This document shows positions 1 through 7,299 of a DNA stretch of 64,000 nucleotides, in pieces (position 1 is the first letter of the stretch; each line of letters starts with the position of its first letter). A model generated the notes under the pieces. The model saw only the letters and a program-made list of their open reading frames with translations, had not been told where the DNA came from and did no database searches. Source of the DNA: an uncultured Eggerthellaceae bacterium (GTDB lineage: Bacteria > Actinomycetota > Coriobacteriia > Coriobacteriales > Eggerthellaceae); NCBI GenBank assembly GCA_947566075.1, contig CANOIM010000004.1, positions 1 through 64,000 of the forward strand, in the 5' to 3' direction. The position numbers and the translations under genes are program-made.

Positions 1-93
1 CAAGCGCGCGTTGTGCGCAAACCATTTCGTATGATAGCCAAGATGGTTTTTAGGGGTAACAGAGCGGCAACAAAAAGGGGTGAGCGGTGACCT
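1..93. other. window edge, no gene seen
   Basis: Short stretch left of the dCMP deaminase stop codon. I see no complete reading frame, tRNA or convincing terminator here; it is probably the 3' flank of the operon whose last gene ends at 94. Confidence 0.4.
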
Positions 94-585
94 CTATGAG
101 GGGATGTATTCTCGGCAGAGGATGCCGGATTCTTCCAGCATCTGCTGGGAGAGCTCATCAGGGTAGGGGTTCTGGTAGACGATCTCACGGATGCCCGCGT
201 TGATGAGCATCTTCGCGCACACCACGCAGGGCTGAGTGTTCACGTAGATGGTGGCGCCGTCAATGTCAGTGCCGAAGCGCGCCGCTTGGATGATGGCGTT
301 CTGTTCGGCATGGAGCCCCCGGCAGATCTCATGGCGCTGGCCCGAAGGCACTCCCAGCTCTTCCCGCAAACACCCCACCTCAGCGCAGTGGCGGATGCCC
401 GAGGGCACCCCGTTGTAGCCTGTAGCCAAGATGCGCCTGTCCTTCACGATGACCGCTCCTACGGCCCGACGCAGACAGGTGGTCCGGCTGGCCACCTGAT
501 TGGCCAGCGTCATGAAGTACTCATCCCAGCAGGGGCGCTCATCCTTGTGGCTAGGCTCAACCGCTGGGGCGTTCGAGGCTGCCAT
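94..585 (-). CDS. dCMP deaminase (ComEB family)
   Basis: Predicted zinc-dependent deoxycytidylate deaminase, which converts dCMP to dUMP and feeds thymidylate synthesis. The 163-residue protein has the cytidine/deoxycytidylate deaminase signature: an HAEQNAI motif (zinc His and catalytic Glu) near residue 92, followed by PCVVCAKMLINAGI with the two zinc Cys. An upstream Cys/His-rich segment (RHCAEVGCLR) is typical of the dCMP deaminase subgroup. It begins only two bases after the glyA stop codon, so it is probably co-transcribed as the last gene of tsaC/ywlC-rpiB-glyA. The pairing makes sense because GlyA supplies methylene-tetrahydrofolate for the same dTMP pathway. ComEB is the Bacillus name for this family; no competence genes are nearby. 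Confidence 0.92.
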   Translation of the reverse strand: MAASNAPAVEPSHKDERPCWDEYFMTLANQVASRTTCLRRAVGAVIVKDRRILATGYNGVPSGIRHCAEVGCLREELGVPSGQRHEICRGLHAEQNAIIQAARFGTDIDGATIYVNTQPCVVCAKMLINAGIREIVYQNPYPDELSQQMLEESGILCREYIPS

Positions 586-587
586 GA

Positions 588-1844
588 TCAGTACCCCAAG
601 CCCGGATAGAGCGGGTGAGCCGCCAAGAGCTCCTCCACTGCCGTGCGGACCCCTTGGAGCGCAGCCGGATTGCTGTGACCGAAGACCGCCTGGGAGATCA
701 GCGTGCCTATTTGATAGAAGTCATCCCCGTTGAAGCCCCGGGTGGTGCCCGCAGCCGAACCTACGCGCACGCCGCTGGTGACGAAGGGGGACCGCTGCTC
801 ATTGGGGATGGTGTTCTTATTGACGGTGAGGCCCACCTCTTCCAGCAGGTGCTCCGCATCCTTGCCGGTGACATCGGCTGGAGTGAGATCAACCAGGCAA
901 AGGTGGTTATCAGTGCCACCAGACACCAGGCGCAGACCCCCGTCTGAGATGCCCTGGCCCAGCTGGCTGGCATTGGTCACCACATTGCGGGCATATTCAG
1001 CGAAGGAGGGCTGAAGCGCCTCGCCAAAGGCCACCGCCTTGCCCGCGATCACATGCATGAGCGGGCCACCCTGGGAACCCGGGAAGAGCGCCTTGTCTAT
1101 CTTCTTCGCCAGCTCCTCTGAGTTGGTGAGGATGAAGCCGCCCCGAGGGCCGCGCAGCGTCTTGTGGCTGGTGGAGGTAACCACATCAGCGAAGGGCACC
1201 GGAGAAGGATGCACGCCCCCCGCTACAAGGCCCGCAATGTGGGCCATGTCAATCATGAGGTATGCGCCCACTTCATGGGCGATATCAGCCATGCGCTGGA
1301 AATCTATGAGGCGCGGATAAGCACTGGCACCACCCACGATGAGCTGGGGCCGCACCTCCTTCGCCTGACGCTCCAGAGCATCGTAATCAATGGTCTCCGT
1401 TTCCGTGCTCACACCGTAGGGCACGAAGTCATAGAACATGCCCGAGAAGTTCACCGGAGAGCCATGGGTCAGATGCCCCCCGTTATCAAGGCTCATGCCC
1501 AGCACCGTGTCCCCCGGCTTGATGAGCGCCATATAGGCAGCGAAGTTCGCCTGGGCACCGGAATGGGGCTGCACGTTGGCGAAGCCAGAGCCGAACAGCT
1601 CACAGGCGCGGGAGCGGGCAAGGTTTTCCGCCTTGTCCACCTTCTCGCAGCCGCCGTAATAGCGCTTGCCCGGATACCCCTCGGCGTATTTGTTGGTGAG
1701 CACGCTGCCCACCGCTTCCATGACCGCCCGCGAGGTGAAGTTCTCAGAGGCTATCAGTTCGATGGTGCCCCTCTCCCGGTTGAGCTCCTCTTCCAGGATC
1801 TCTGCGATCTGAGGGTCTTGCTCACGCAAAAGGTCATTGGCCAT
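588..1844 (-). CDS. glyA: serine hydroxymethyltransferase
   Basis: PLP-dependent cytoplasmic enzyme that interconverts serine plus tetrahydrofolate with glycine plus 5,10-methylene-tetrahydrofolate. The 418 residues are the normal bacterial length. The N-terminal signature IELIASENFTSRAVMEA, the PLP-lysine motif VTSTSHKTLRGPRGG and the C-terminal TSGVRVGSAAGTTRGF are all present. It lies 83 bp after rpiB and two bases before the dCMP deaminase gene on the same strand. No truncation or odd residue is seen. Confidence in identity is very high. Confidence 0.98.
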   Translation of the reverse strand: MANDLLREQDPQIAEILEEELNRERGTIELIASENFTSRAVMEAVGSVLTNKYAEGYPGKRYYGGCEKVDKAENLARSRACELFGSGFANVQPHSGAQANFAAYMALIKPGDTVLGMSLDNGGHLTHGSPVNFSGMFYDFVPYGVSTETETIDYDALERQAKEVRPQLIVGGASAYPRLIDFQRMADIAHEVGAYLMIDMAHIAGLVAGGVHPSPVPFADVVTSTSHKTLRGPRGGFILTNSEELAKKIDKALFPGSQGGPLMHVIAGKAVAFGEALQPSFAEYARNVVTNASQLGQGISDGGLRLVSGGTDNHLCLVDLTPADVTGKDAEHLLEEVGLTVNKNTIPNEQRSPFVTSGVRVGSAAGTTRGFNGDDFYQIGTLISQAVFGHSNPAALQGVRTAVEELLAAHPLYPGLGY

Positions 1845-1927
1845 GGGACATCCTTCATCTTCGAATGGTCTTCGCTCCTGAAGAGCTTGGCAGTAAAGGG
1901 ATATCTTAGCGCAGGAAGCGCTGGCCG

Positions 1928-2365
1928 CTAGCCCTCAAGGGCCATGATCTTGTGCACGCGTCCTTCATGGCGGCCACCGCCGAAGCTGGTGCTCAGGAAC
2001 GCGTCCAAGATCTTGCGATTCTCGTCGAAGGTGACGAAGCGGCCAGAAAGGGTGATGACATTGGCATCGTTGTGCTCCCGGCAGAGGGCGGCGAAATCCT
2101 CCCGCACGATGTTCGCTGCGCGGATGCCGTGGACCTTGTTGGCGGCAATGGCCATGCCGATTCCCGTTCCGCAGACCAGCACGCCGAAGTCAGCGCGGCC
2201 GGAAGCCACCTCTTCGCACACAGCTGCTGCGTAATCTGGGTAGTCCACGCGCTCATCGCTATCAGGGCCGCAGTCAGTGACCTCATGGCCTTCTTGGGCC
2301 AGGTAGTCCTTGAGCAGTTGCTTCTGTTCGAACCCGGCGTGATCGCTTCCGATGCTGATGCGCAT
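1928..2365 (-). CDS. rpiB: ribose-5-phosphate isomerase B
   Basis: Interconverts ribose 5-phosphate and ribulose 5-phosphate in the non-oxidative pentose phosphate pathway. The 145-residue protein opens with the RpiB phosphate-binding motif MRISIGSDHAGFEQK and carries the active-site segment VCGTGIGMAIAANK with its Cys base. The family also includes galactose-6-phosphate isomerase LacA/LacB, but there is no tagatose pathway nearby. It starts one base after the stop of the threonylcarbamoyl-AMP synthase gene, indicating tight co-transcription; rpiB, glyA and tsaC-like genes commonly cluster in Gram-positive bacteria. Confidence 0.95.
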   Translation of the reverse strand: MRISIGSDHAGFEQKQLLKDYLAQEGHEVTDCGPDSDERVDYPDYAAAVCEEVASGRADFGVLVCGTGIGMAIAANKVHGIRAANIVREDFAALCREHNDANVITLSGRFVTFDENRKILDAFLSTSFGGGRHEGRVHKIMALEG

Positions 2366-2366
2366 G

Positions 2367-2948
2367 TCAACTCCTCAGTGTCTTCGGCTTCTGACCTGTG
2401 CAGTCTATCACGGTAGAGGCGCTGCCGCGGCCCTCTTCCCTAGCGAACAAGAAGGCGGTACCAGCCCTTCGGGCTTGCTCAGCGAATGCAGGGGAAAGCT
2501 CATCTAAGGTACAGGGGGCTACCTCCCCGGCGCGGTTGGCCGAGGTGACCGCCAGAGGTGAGCCTGCCTTCGCTATCAGCTCTTTGACCGTTCGCGAATC
2601 AGGCACGCGCAACCCGATGGTCCCCGCTGCAGACCGGTAGGCCTCAGGCACGGCGCTGCTGGCGGCCACGATGAGGGTGAGCGCCCCGGGCCACCCGTCC
2701 CGCGCGAGGCCATGGGCATAGGCGGGAACATCCTTTCCGTAGACATCCAGGTCTTCTGCAGATCCTATCAGCCAGGCTATGGGCTTGCCCTCGTCCCGCC
2801 CCTTGATGGCCGCAAGCGCCTTCGCGTCTTCGGCATGATGAACGCTCACGCCAAGACCCACCACCGTGTCCGTGGGAAAGACGGCAGCTCTGCCCGCCTG
2901 CAAGGCTGTCACTGCATCAGAGATGGACCCGTTATCAGCTGACATCAT
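2367..2948 (-). CDS. threonylcarbamoyl-AMP synthase (Sua5/YrdC/YwlC)
   Basis: Makes threonylcarbamoyl-AMP from threonine, bicarbonate and ATP, the first step of t6A37 tRNA modification. The YrdC domain fills the protein: GRAAVFPTDTVVGLGVSV at the N-terminus, a KGRDEGKPIAWL nucleotide-binding segment, and SPLAVTSANRAGE. At about 194 residues it is the short YrdC/TsaC form without the Sua5 C-terminal domain. Three consecutive potential start codons (TTG at 2951, ATG at 2948 and 2945) make the N-terminus uncertain by one or two residues. First gene of the operon with rpiB, glyA and the dCMP deaminase. Confidence 0.92.
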   Translation of the reverse strand: MMSADNGSISDAVTALQAGRAAVFPTDTVVGLGVSVHHAEDAKALAAIKGRDEGKPIAWLIGSAEDLDVYGKDVPAYAHGLARDGWPGALTLIVAASSAVPEAYRSAAGTIGLRVPDSRTVKELIAKAGSPLAVTSANRAGEVAPCTLDELSPAFAEQARRAGTAFLFAREEGRGSASTVIDCTGQKPKTLRS

Positions 2949-3026
2949 CAAGAGCGCCCCAAATAGGTCATGGATAGGATACGGGCCGCCAGTATACCCC
3001 TGGTACGGCTTGACAGGAAAGCCGAA

Positions 3027-3055
3027 GGCTGGCCCCTCCTCAGAGAAGGCCAGCC
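3027..3055 (-). terminator. probable terminator of the 11069-3156 operon
   Basis: Perfect 8-bp inverted repeat (GGCTGGCC / GGCCAGCC, 13-nt loop) lying about 100 bp beyond the stop codon of the MmgE/PrpD gene. The reverse strand has no strong T-run after it, so the call rests on position and stem strength. Confidence 0.45.
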
Positions 3056-3155
3056 CAGGGCTGCTGTGCTTCTGATCCCGGAGAGCTGCGGCCAGAGAGC
3101 GGCTGTCTTCAGGATGAAGCTATGGATAGGAAGGTTAGCGGCCCAGGATGAACCC

Positions 3156-4583
3156 CTAAGCCCAGACCATGAGATCGTTCAGCACACGGATGTCTTCGCA
3201 TGTGTCCAGCTCAGAGCACACCTCTATGATCCGCTCCACATTCTCAGCAGAGGGAGTATGGCTGGCGTAATCAAGATTGCCACGGAACTTCTTGATGACG
3301 TCGTCATAGGACTGGGGCATCTCCTCTGAGCCCATGGCCTCGGCGAAGTACTTCTCATGGACGGTGCCATCCTTCATGGTGACCGTGACGATGGCCCCTT
3401 CGTAGGGTGACTTCTTTATATCCTTGGGATCGCAACGCGGATCGTATTCGAAGGTCTTCACCTTATCAGCCACTTCGCGTAGAAGCGGATTCCAGATGCC
3501 CTTCTCATCATTACCGTATTCGGAAAGCGTCGCACGCCCGTAGACCAGGCCGCACACAGCGCCCCATGAAGAGCTGAACTGGACATCCACCGGCGTCTGC
3601 GGATGCGCCTTGACCTCCAGTGGCACGCCCAATAGGTTGAGGGTCCCCTTGCCGGACTTGATGTCGATGCGCTCGATCTCATTGACATCGATATCGCAAT
3701 TGTCATGCAGATAGATGCCGCAATCGATGAAGTTGTGGGTTCCCCGGCAGCACGGGTACGGTTTGCAAAGGACCCCTTCGGCGAACCAGAAGTCTCCCAG
3801 ACGATCGATCACCAGATCCCGGTCGTAGTTGTTCTGGTGGTATTGCCTGAAGTAGCCTTCCTTGCCCTCCAGCGCATGATAGCCCGCCGTGACGCCCGCC
3901 TGGGCCAGCTGGGCGGATATGATGCCGTTGCGCACGGCGAACCCGGGGCCGAGCCGCTTCGCGCATCCGCCATCCTTGGTGACCTGGCCTGTGCCAGACG
4001 CCTGATGCAACCCCAAGCCCATAGCGTTCACATGCTGCATGAAATCCAGATTCAGGGTGGTGGCTGCAAGGCAGGCGGCGGTCAGATTGCCGTTCAAAGT
4101 GGTGGTATGCCACCCTTGGTCAGGGATGGGGGTTCCGGGCTCTGAGCCACGGTTCATACGCAGGAGCATCTCAGCGCCCAAGGCCACATTCAACATGAGC
4201 TGCTTGCCGGTCATGCCGCCCATGTAATCTGCAAGAGCCAAGGAGGTGGAGACTGAGATCACGCCCGGATGCATGACTAGGTCATGCACGTCGTCGAAGT
4301 CAAGGGCATGGCCTGCGGTGGCATTGGTCTGGGCAGCATAGGCAACGGGGAGCTTCTCTCCCACGCCCCAGACATGGGCCTCCTCCGTTCCTCCGTTATG
4401 GAGGTTGTACTCACGGACTTGCTTGGGGCCCGGATAGTCATAGCCTGCGATGGCACACCCCAAGAAGTCAACCACCTGCTGCTTGATCTTCTCGGTGTGC
4501 TTTTCGGAGAGATCCTCATAGGAGGCATCTCTGAAGAAGTTGGCGAAGACGAAGGCGAGGTCTTCGCTGTAGTCGATTGCCAT
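3156..4583 (-). CDS. MmgE/PrpD family protein
   Basis: Member of the MmgE/PrpD superfamily, which includes 2-methylcitrate dehydratase, cis-aconitate decarboxylase and iminodisuccinate epimerase; these act on cytoplasmic polycarboxylates. The 475 residues are full length. The family core is visible: GHALDFDDVHDLVMHPG (conserved His, Asp-Asp and HPG), then the helical ALGAEMLLRMNRG segment and a C-terminal lid with KPYPCCRGTHNFIDCG. The start follows a good AAAGGGGAAG ribosome site. It is the last gene of a long operon just after a DcuC-type carrier, so a di- or tricarboxylate substrate is a reasonable inference. No prpB or prpC is present, so a methylcitrate cycle is unlikely. The exact reaction cannot be assigned. 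Confidence 0.85.
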   Translation of the reverse strand: MAIDYSEDLAFVFANFFRDASYEDLSEKHTEKIKQQVVDFLGCAIAGYDYPGPKQVREYNLHNGGTEEAHVWGVGEKLPVAYAAQTNATAGHALDFDDVHDLVMHPGVISVSTSLALADYMGGMTGKQLMLNVALGAEMLLRMNRGSEPGTPIPDQGWHTTTLNGNLTAACLAATTLNLDFMQHVNAMGLGLHQASGTGQVTKDGGCAKRLGPGFAVRNGIISAQLAQAGVTAGYHALEGKEGYFRQYHQNNYDRDLVIDRLGDFWFAEGVLCKPYPCCRGTHNFIDCGIYLHDNCDIDVNEIERIDIKSGKGTLNLLGVPLEVKAHPQTPVDVQFSSSWGAVCGLVYGRATLSEYGNDEKGIWNPLLREVADKVKTFEYDPRCDPKDIKKSPYEGAIVTVTMKDGTVHEKYFAEAMGSEEMPQSYDDVIKKFRGNLDYASHTPSAENVERIIEVCSELDTCEDIRVLNDLMVWA

Positions 4584-4703
4584 GGTGGTCTTCCCCTTTC
4601 AGTCAGAGCCGGGAGCAACCCACCGCTCCCGGGTAATGGAGAGGCGCAAATCCAACCGAAGCGCGGGGGAGGCCCTTGCGGACTGGATCTGCGCCTGGGC
4701 TCC

Positions 4704-6107
4704 CTAGGTAAGGATGAAGCAGCCGATCATGCCCGCTGCGATGATCATGAGAGCGATGGGGGCATTGCGCTTCACCAGCGTCATGAGATCCACATTGGCT
4801 TCCGTGCTGACCATGATGGTCTGGGGATGCACGGGGCACATGCACGAGGACATGCCCAACATGACGAGGACGGCCATGAAGCACACATAGACATCCATGC
4901 CCGTTGCCTGAGAGATGCCCAGCATGAGCGGTGCGGCAATGGCCAAGGTGGCCGTAACGGAACCGCAGCAGATGATGATGGGCATGCAGAGCAGGCAGCC
5001 AACAGCAGTGATGAGATACCCGTTCCCGCCTGCACCGGCCAGCAGATTGGCAATGGCCTGAAGGCCGCCGATCTGGTCAAGGACCGTGGCGAACATGGCG
5101 GCCGGGATGATGAGCCAGCCACCGCTGCGCATGAACTCAGCCATGGCGATGAAGAACTCATTGGCTGCTGAGAACGTGGCATCCACCTTCTTCTTGTGGA
5201 TCATATCCACAATCATGGCGATGATGAGGGAAAGGAAGATACCGCCAATGACGCTGATGACGATCGTGCCCACCACCAGCTTGCTGAAGATGATGACGAT
5301 GACCAGGGGCAGGATGGGCAGCAACGCATAATAGGCAGGGCAATCCGGGACTTCGATGAGCACGTTGGCTGCCAGATTCCCCTCTTCCATGACCTCGCCG
5401 TTCTTGACGGCCTTAGCCTTGGCGCGCTTGTCGCAGAACATGGAGTAGATAGGGAATGCGATCATGGCGAAGGGAAGCATGACGCACATGGTGGGGATCT
5501 GATACGCACCGAAGAACTCAGGAACGGTCAAGCCCTCAACCCCAGCCACGGAGAAGATCTGGGCGGACATGGTGTCAGCCGGGCCCCAGATGAACCCTGT
5601 GGCGATCATGATGCATGAGCCCGACGTCAATGCGGAAACGCCCGCCGCACGCAGCACGGGGTACATGGTTGCTAGCATGAGCGCTGCCAAGCTGGTGGCA
5701 CTGGGGATGGCCAGCTTCAGGAAAAACACCAAGAAGATGACGCCCGAGCAAAGGATATAGGGGTTCTTCAACTTGGTGAACGGCTTCGCGCAGATGAGGG
5801 CGAAGCGATCGGATGCACCAAGGTAGTTCATGTATCCCACATAGCCCAACACAGCCAAGATGGTCAGAAGCGCACCACCGAACTGCGTTTTCATGGTGGC
5901 TTGGAACATCTCGAAGCAATCAAGGAACACATTGCCTGTGCCCTTGTCACCCAAGATGCTGTTACCAGTGATGGCCGTGAAGGCGATGGCGCCGATGAGC
6001 CCCAAGAGCATCAAAACGATGATGGTCGGTTTGATGTTCTTGACGAGCGCAATGACGAATACCGCCAATAGGATGACGGTCAAAGCGATAGCGATCGCTG
6101 AATTCAT
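4704..6107 (-). CDS. DcuC-family anaerobic C4-dicarboxylate carrier
   Basis: Polytopic inner-membrane protein of 467 residues with about 12 to 14 hydrophobic segments and no soluble domain. It resembles the DcuC family: an N-terminal LLGLIGAIAFTAITG repeat, a central IPSATSLAALMLATMYPVL helix pair with conserved Ser/Thr, and a second repeat near residues 370-430. DcuC carriers move succinate, fumarate or related dicarboxylates under anaerobic conditions. A strong AGGAGG site precedes the ATG. It sits between small zinc-ribbon genes and the MmgE/PrpD gene in one operon, suggesting exchange of an organic acid made or used by the pathway. A wider IT-superfamily specificity is possible. Confidence 0.82.
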   Translation of the reverse strand: MNSAIAIALTVILLAVFVIALVKNIKPTIIVLMLLGLIGAIAFTAITGNSILGDKGTGNVFLDCFEMFQATMKTQFGGALLTILAVLGYVGYMNYLGASDRFALICAKPFTKLKNPYILCSGVIFLVFFLKLAIPSATSLAALMLATMYPVLRAAGVSALTSGSCIMIATGFIWGPADTMSAQIFSVAGVEGLTVPEFFGAYQIPTMCVMLPFAMIAFPIYSMFCDKRAKAKAVKNGEVMEEGNLAANVLIEVPDCPAYYALLPILPLVIVIIFSKLVVGTIVISVIGGIFLSLIIAMIVDMIHKKKVDATFSAANEFFIAMAEFMRSGGWLIIPAAMFATVLDQIGGLQAIANLLAGAGGNGYLITAVGCLLCMPIIICCGSVTATLAIAAPLMLGISQATGMDVYVCFMAVLVMLGMSSCMCPVHPQTIMVSTEANVDLMTLVKRNAPIALMIIAAGMIGCFILT

Positions 6108-6127
6108 CTTCTCCTCCTTCTGTCAGA

Positions 6128-6364
6128 TCAAGCGGTTGGGGGTTTTGGCGCACCGGGCGCAGCAGGGGCGCCAGGGGCTGAAGGGGCCGTGGGCGCGCCG
6201 GGAGCTGCTGGAGCCGTAGACGCCATGGCCTCCAATTCAGACGTAGGGGTCTTGCAGAACGGACATTTCTTCGGCAGCACGCCATTGGTGTAGTTGACGC
6301 GCTTGCCGCATTTGGGGCACTCGATGGATGTGGGCGCATTCGCGTCCGCTGGTCTGAAGCACAT
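6128..6364 (-). CDS. small zinc-ribbon protein with Pro/Ala tail
   Basis: I do not recognise a named family. The 78-residue protein begins MCFRPADANAPTSIECPKCG and has one zinc ribbon made of CPKCG and CPFCK about 20 residues apart. The second half is a low-complexity tail of Ala-Pro-Gly repeats (APGAPTAPSAPGAPAAPGAP), likely disordered. The ATG at 6364 is chosen over one at 6391 because the zinc-ribbon family tends to start close to the first knuckle and a purine-rich site precedes it. It is the third of three successive tiny zinc-ribbon genes between the ferredoxin subunit and DcuC. Possible roles are metal or cofactor delivery, or a scaffold; none is demonstrated. Confidence 0.7.
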   Translation of the reverse strand: MCFRPADANAPTSIECPKCGKRVNYTNGVLPKKCPFCKTPTSELEAMASTAPAAPGAPTAPSAPGAPAAPGAPKPPTA

Positions 6365-6420
6365 GATGGTCTCTCTTTCGAATCTGCGCATCGGAGGCGG
6401 TCATGCCGCCTCCGGCTTGG

Positions 6421-6639
6421 TCAATCTGTTGGGCCTTGAGGCATGAAGCAGGCGCTTGACGTGCGCGCGTCCTGATGGGATTCCCAAAGCCGCACGGCCT
6501 CATCCCTATCCTGCTGGGTGAAGACCCTTCCACATCGTTTGCACGCGTTCATGACCAGGAAATTCTTCGTGCCGCATGCAGGACAGTGCAGGTACTTCGG
6601 GCGACAATGGTCACACGTTGGTCGGCACCCATATGCCAT
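6421..6639 (-). CDS. small zinc-ribbon protein (double CxxC)
   Basis: Unrecognised 72-residue protein. It begins MAYGCRPTCDHC and continues with HCPACG and CKRCGRVF, giving three Cys-pair knuckles, enough for one zinc ribbon plus an extra Cys cluster. A clear AGGAGG ribosome site precedes the ATG. It is the middle member of the three-gene zinc-ribbon set and shares the MAY start with its upstream neighbour. The C-terminal 30 residues contain no further Cys. Function unknown; co-transcription with the molybdopterin enzyme is implied by strand and spacing. Confidence 0.7.
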   Translation of the reverse strand: MAYGCRPTCDHCRPKYLHCPACGTKNFLVMNACKRCGRVFTQQDRDEAVRLWESHQDARTSSACFMPQGPTD

Positions 6640-6676
6640 CGAATGGCCTCCTCTGAAACGGAATAGGACCGATGCC

Positions 6677-6853
6677 CTATTCCGTCACTTCGAACTTGGT
6701 CTTGCACCACGGGCACTTGGTGGTGAAGCTGCCGAATTCACGGCTGGTGACTATCTTCCGGATGGGCTTGCCGCAATTGGGGCACACCTTCGGAGCCTTG
6801 TCTTTGATCTCTTCGATGCCCTCGACATCTTTCTGATCGGGACTATATGCCAT
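6677..6853 (-). CDS. tiny zinc-ribbon protein, 58 residues
   Basis: Short gene read directly from the reverse strand. The 58-residue product begins MAYSPDQKDVEGIEEIKDK and contains a single zinc ribbon, CPNCGKPIRK and CPWCKTKFEV, with 19 residues between knuckles. An AGAGGAG ribosome site lies about six bases before the ATG. It comes directly after the ferredoxin subunit gene in the operon. The spacing of the two CxxC pairs resembles that in the protein at 6128-6364, so the genes may be duplicates. No function can be assigned beyond probable zinc binding. Confidence 0.72.
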   Translation of the reverse strand: MAYSPDQKDVEGIEEIKDKAPKVCPNCGKPIRKIVTSREFGSFTTKCPWCKTKFEVTE

Positions 6854-6931
6854 GGAATGCTCCTCTCATCTCGCATGCTTCAACATCCGGACGGCATTGA
6901 CGGCCGTCCGGATGCAACAGTCTTCGCCCTC

Positions 6932-7270
6932 TTAGGGCATGAAGGTGGCAACGCCGCCTGCGCCAAGCTTCTCAAGCTGGGCCGGAACCTCCTCAACGGG
7001 TACGACTTCCATGCACTGAGCCAGGCAGTGGTGAGCGCACGCAGCCCTCTTGCCCTCCTCAAGCCGCTCCACGCACAGGTTGCACAGGTTGGACGGTACG
7101 GGGACGTAATCCCAATACCATTCGCCGCCTTGCTGCATGGGACCGAATTCGGAGAGCTTGATGCCCCATTGCTCTTGAGACTCTATCTGCTTTTCCTGAC
7201 GGCATGCCACTTCGCAGGTATGGCAGCCGGTGCAGTACTTGTAGTCGATGATCATCGCGTACTTGGTCAT
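6932..7270 (-). CDS. 4Fe-4S electron-transfer subunit of molybdopterin oxidoreductase
   Basis: DmsB/NrfC-like iron-sulfur subunit of 112 residues. Cluster 1 is CTGCHTCEVAC (Cys13, 16, 19, 23); cluster 2 ligands come from CNLC (63, 66) and the later Cys78, Cys82 and Cys86. That gives room for only two [4Fe-4S] clusters, against four in DmsB, so this is a minimal electron-transfer partner. It has no signal peptide and a perfect AAGGAGG ribosome site. It follows the catalytic subunit gene by 29 bp and no membrane anchor gene is present, so the complex is probably cytoplasmic and takes electrons from a soluble donor. Confidence 0.88.
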   Translation of the reverse strand: MTKYAMIIDYKYCTGCHTCEVACRQEKQIESQEQWGIKLSEFGPMQQGGEWYWDYVPVPSNLCNLCVERLEEGKRAACAHHCLAQCMEVVPVEEVPAQLEKLGAGGVATFMP

Positions 7271-7299
7271 ATGCTTTCCTCCTTTCTAGATGGGATGAA

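Noticed and set aside
3156..4583. Methylcitrate cycle for propionate
   Set aside because: The PrpD-like gene is alone; no methylcitrate synthase or methylisocitrate lyase is nearby.
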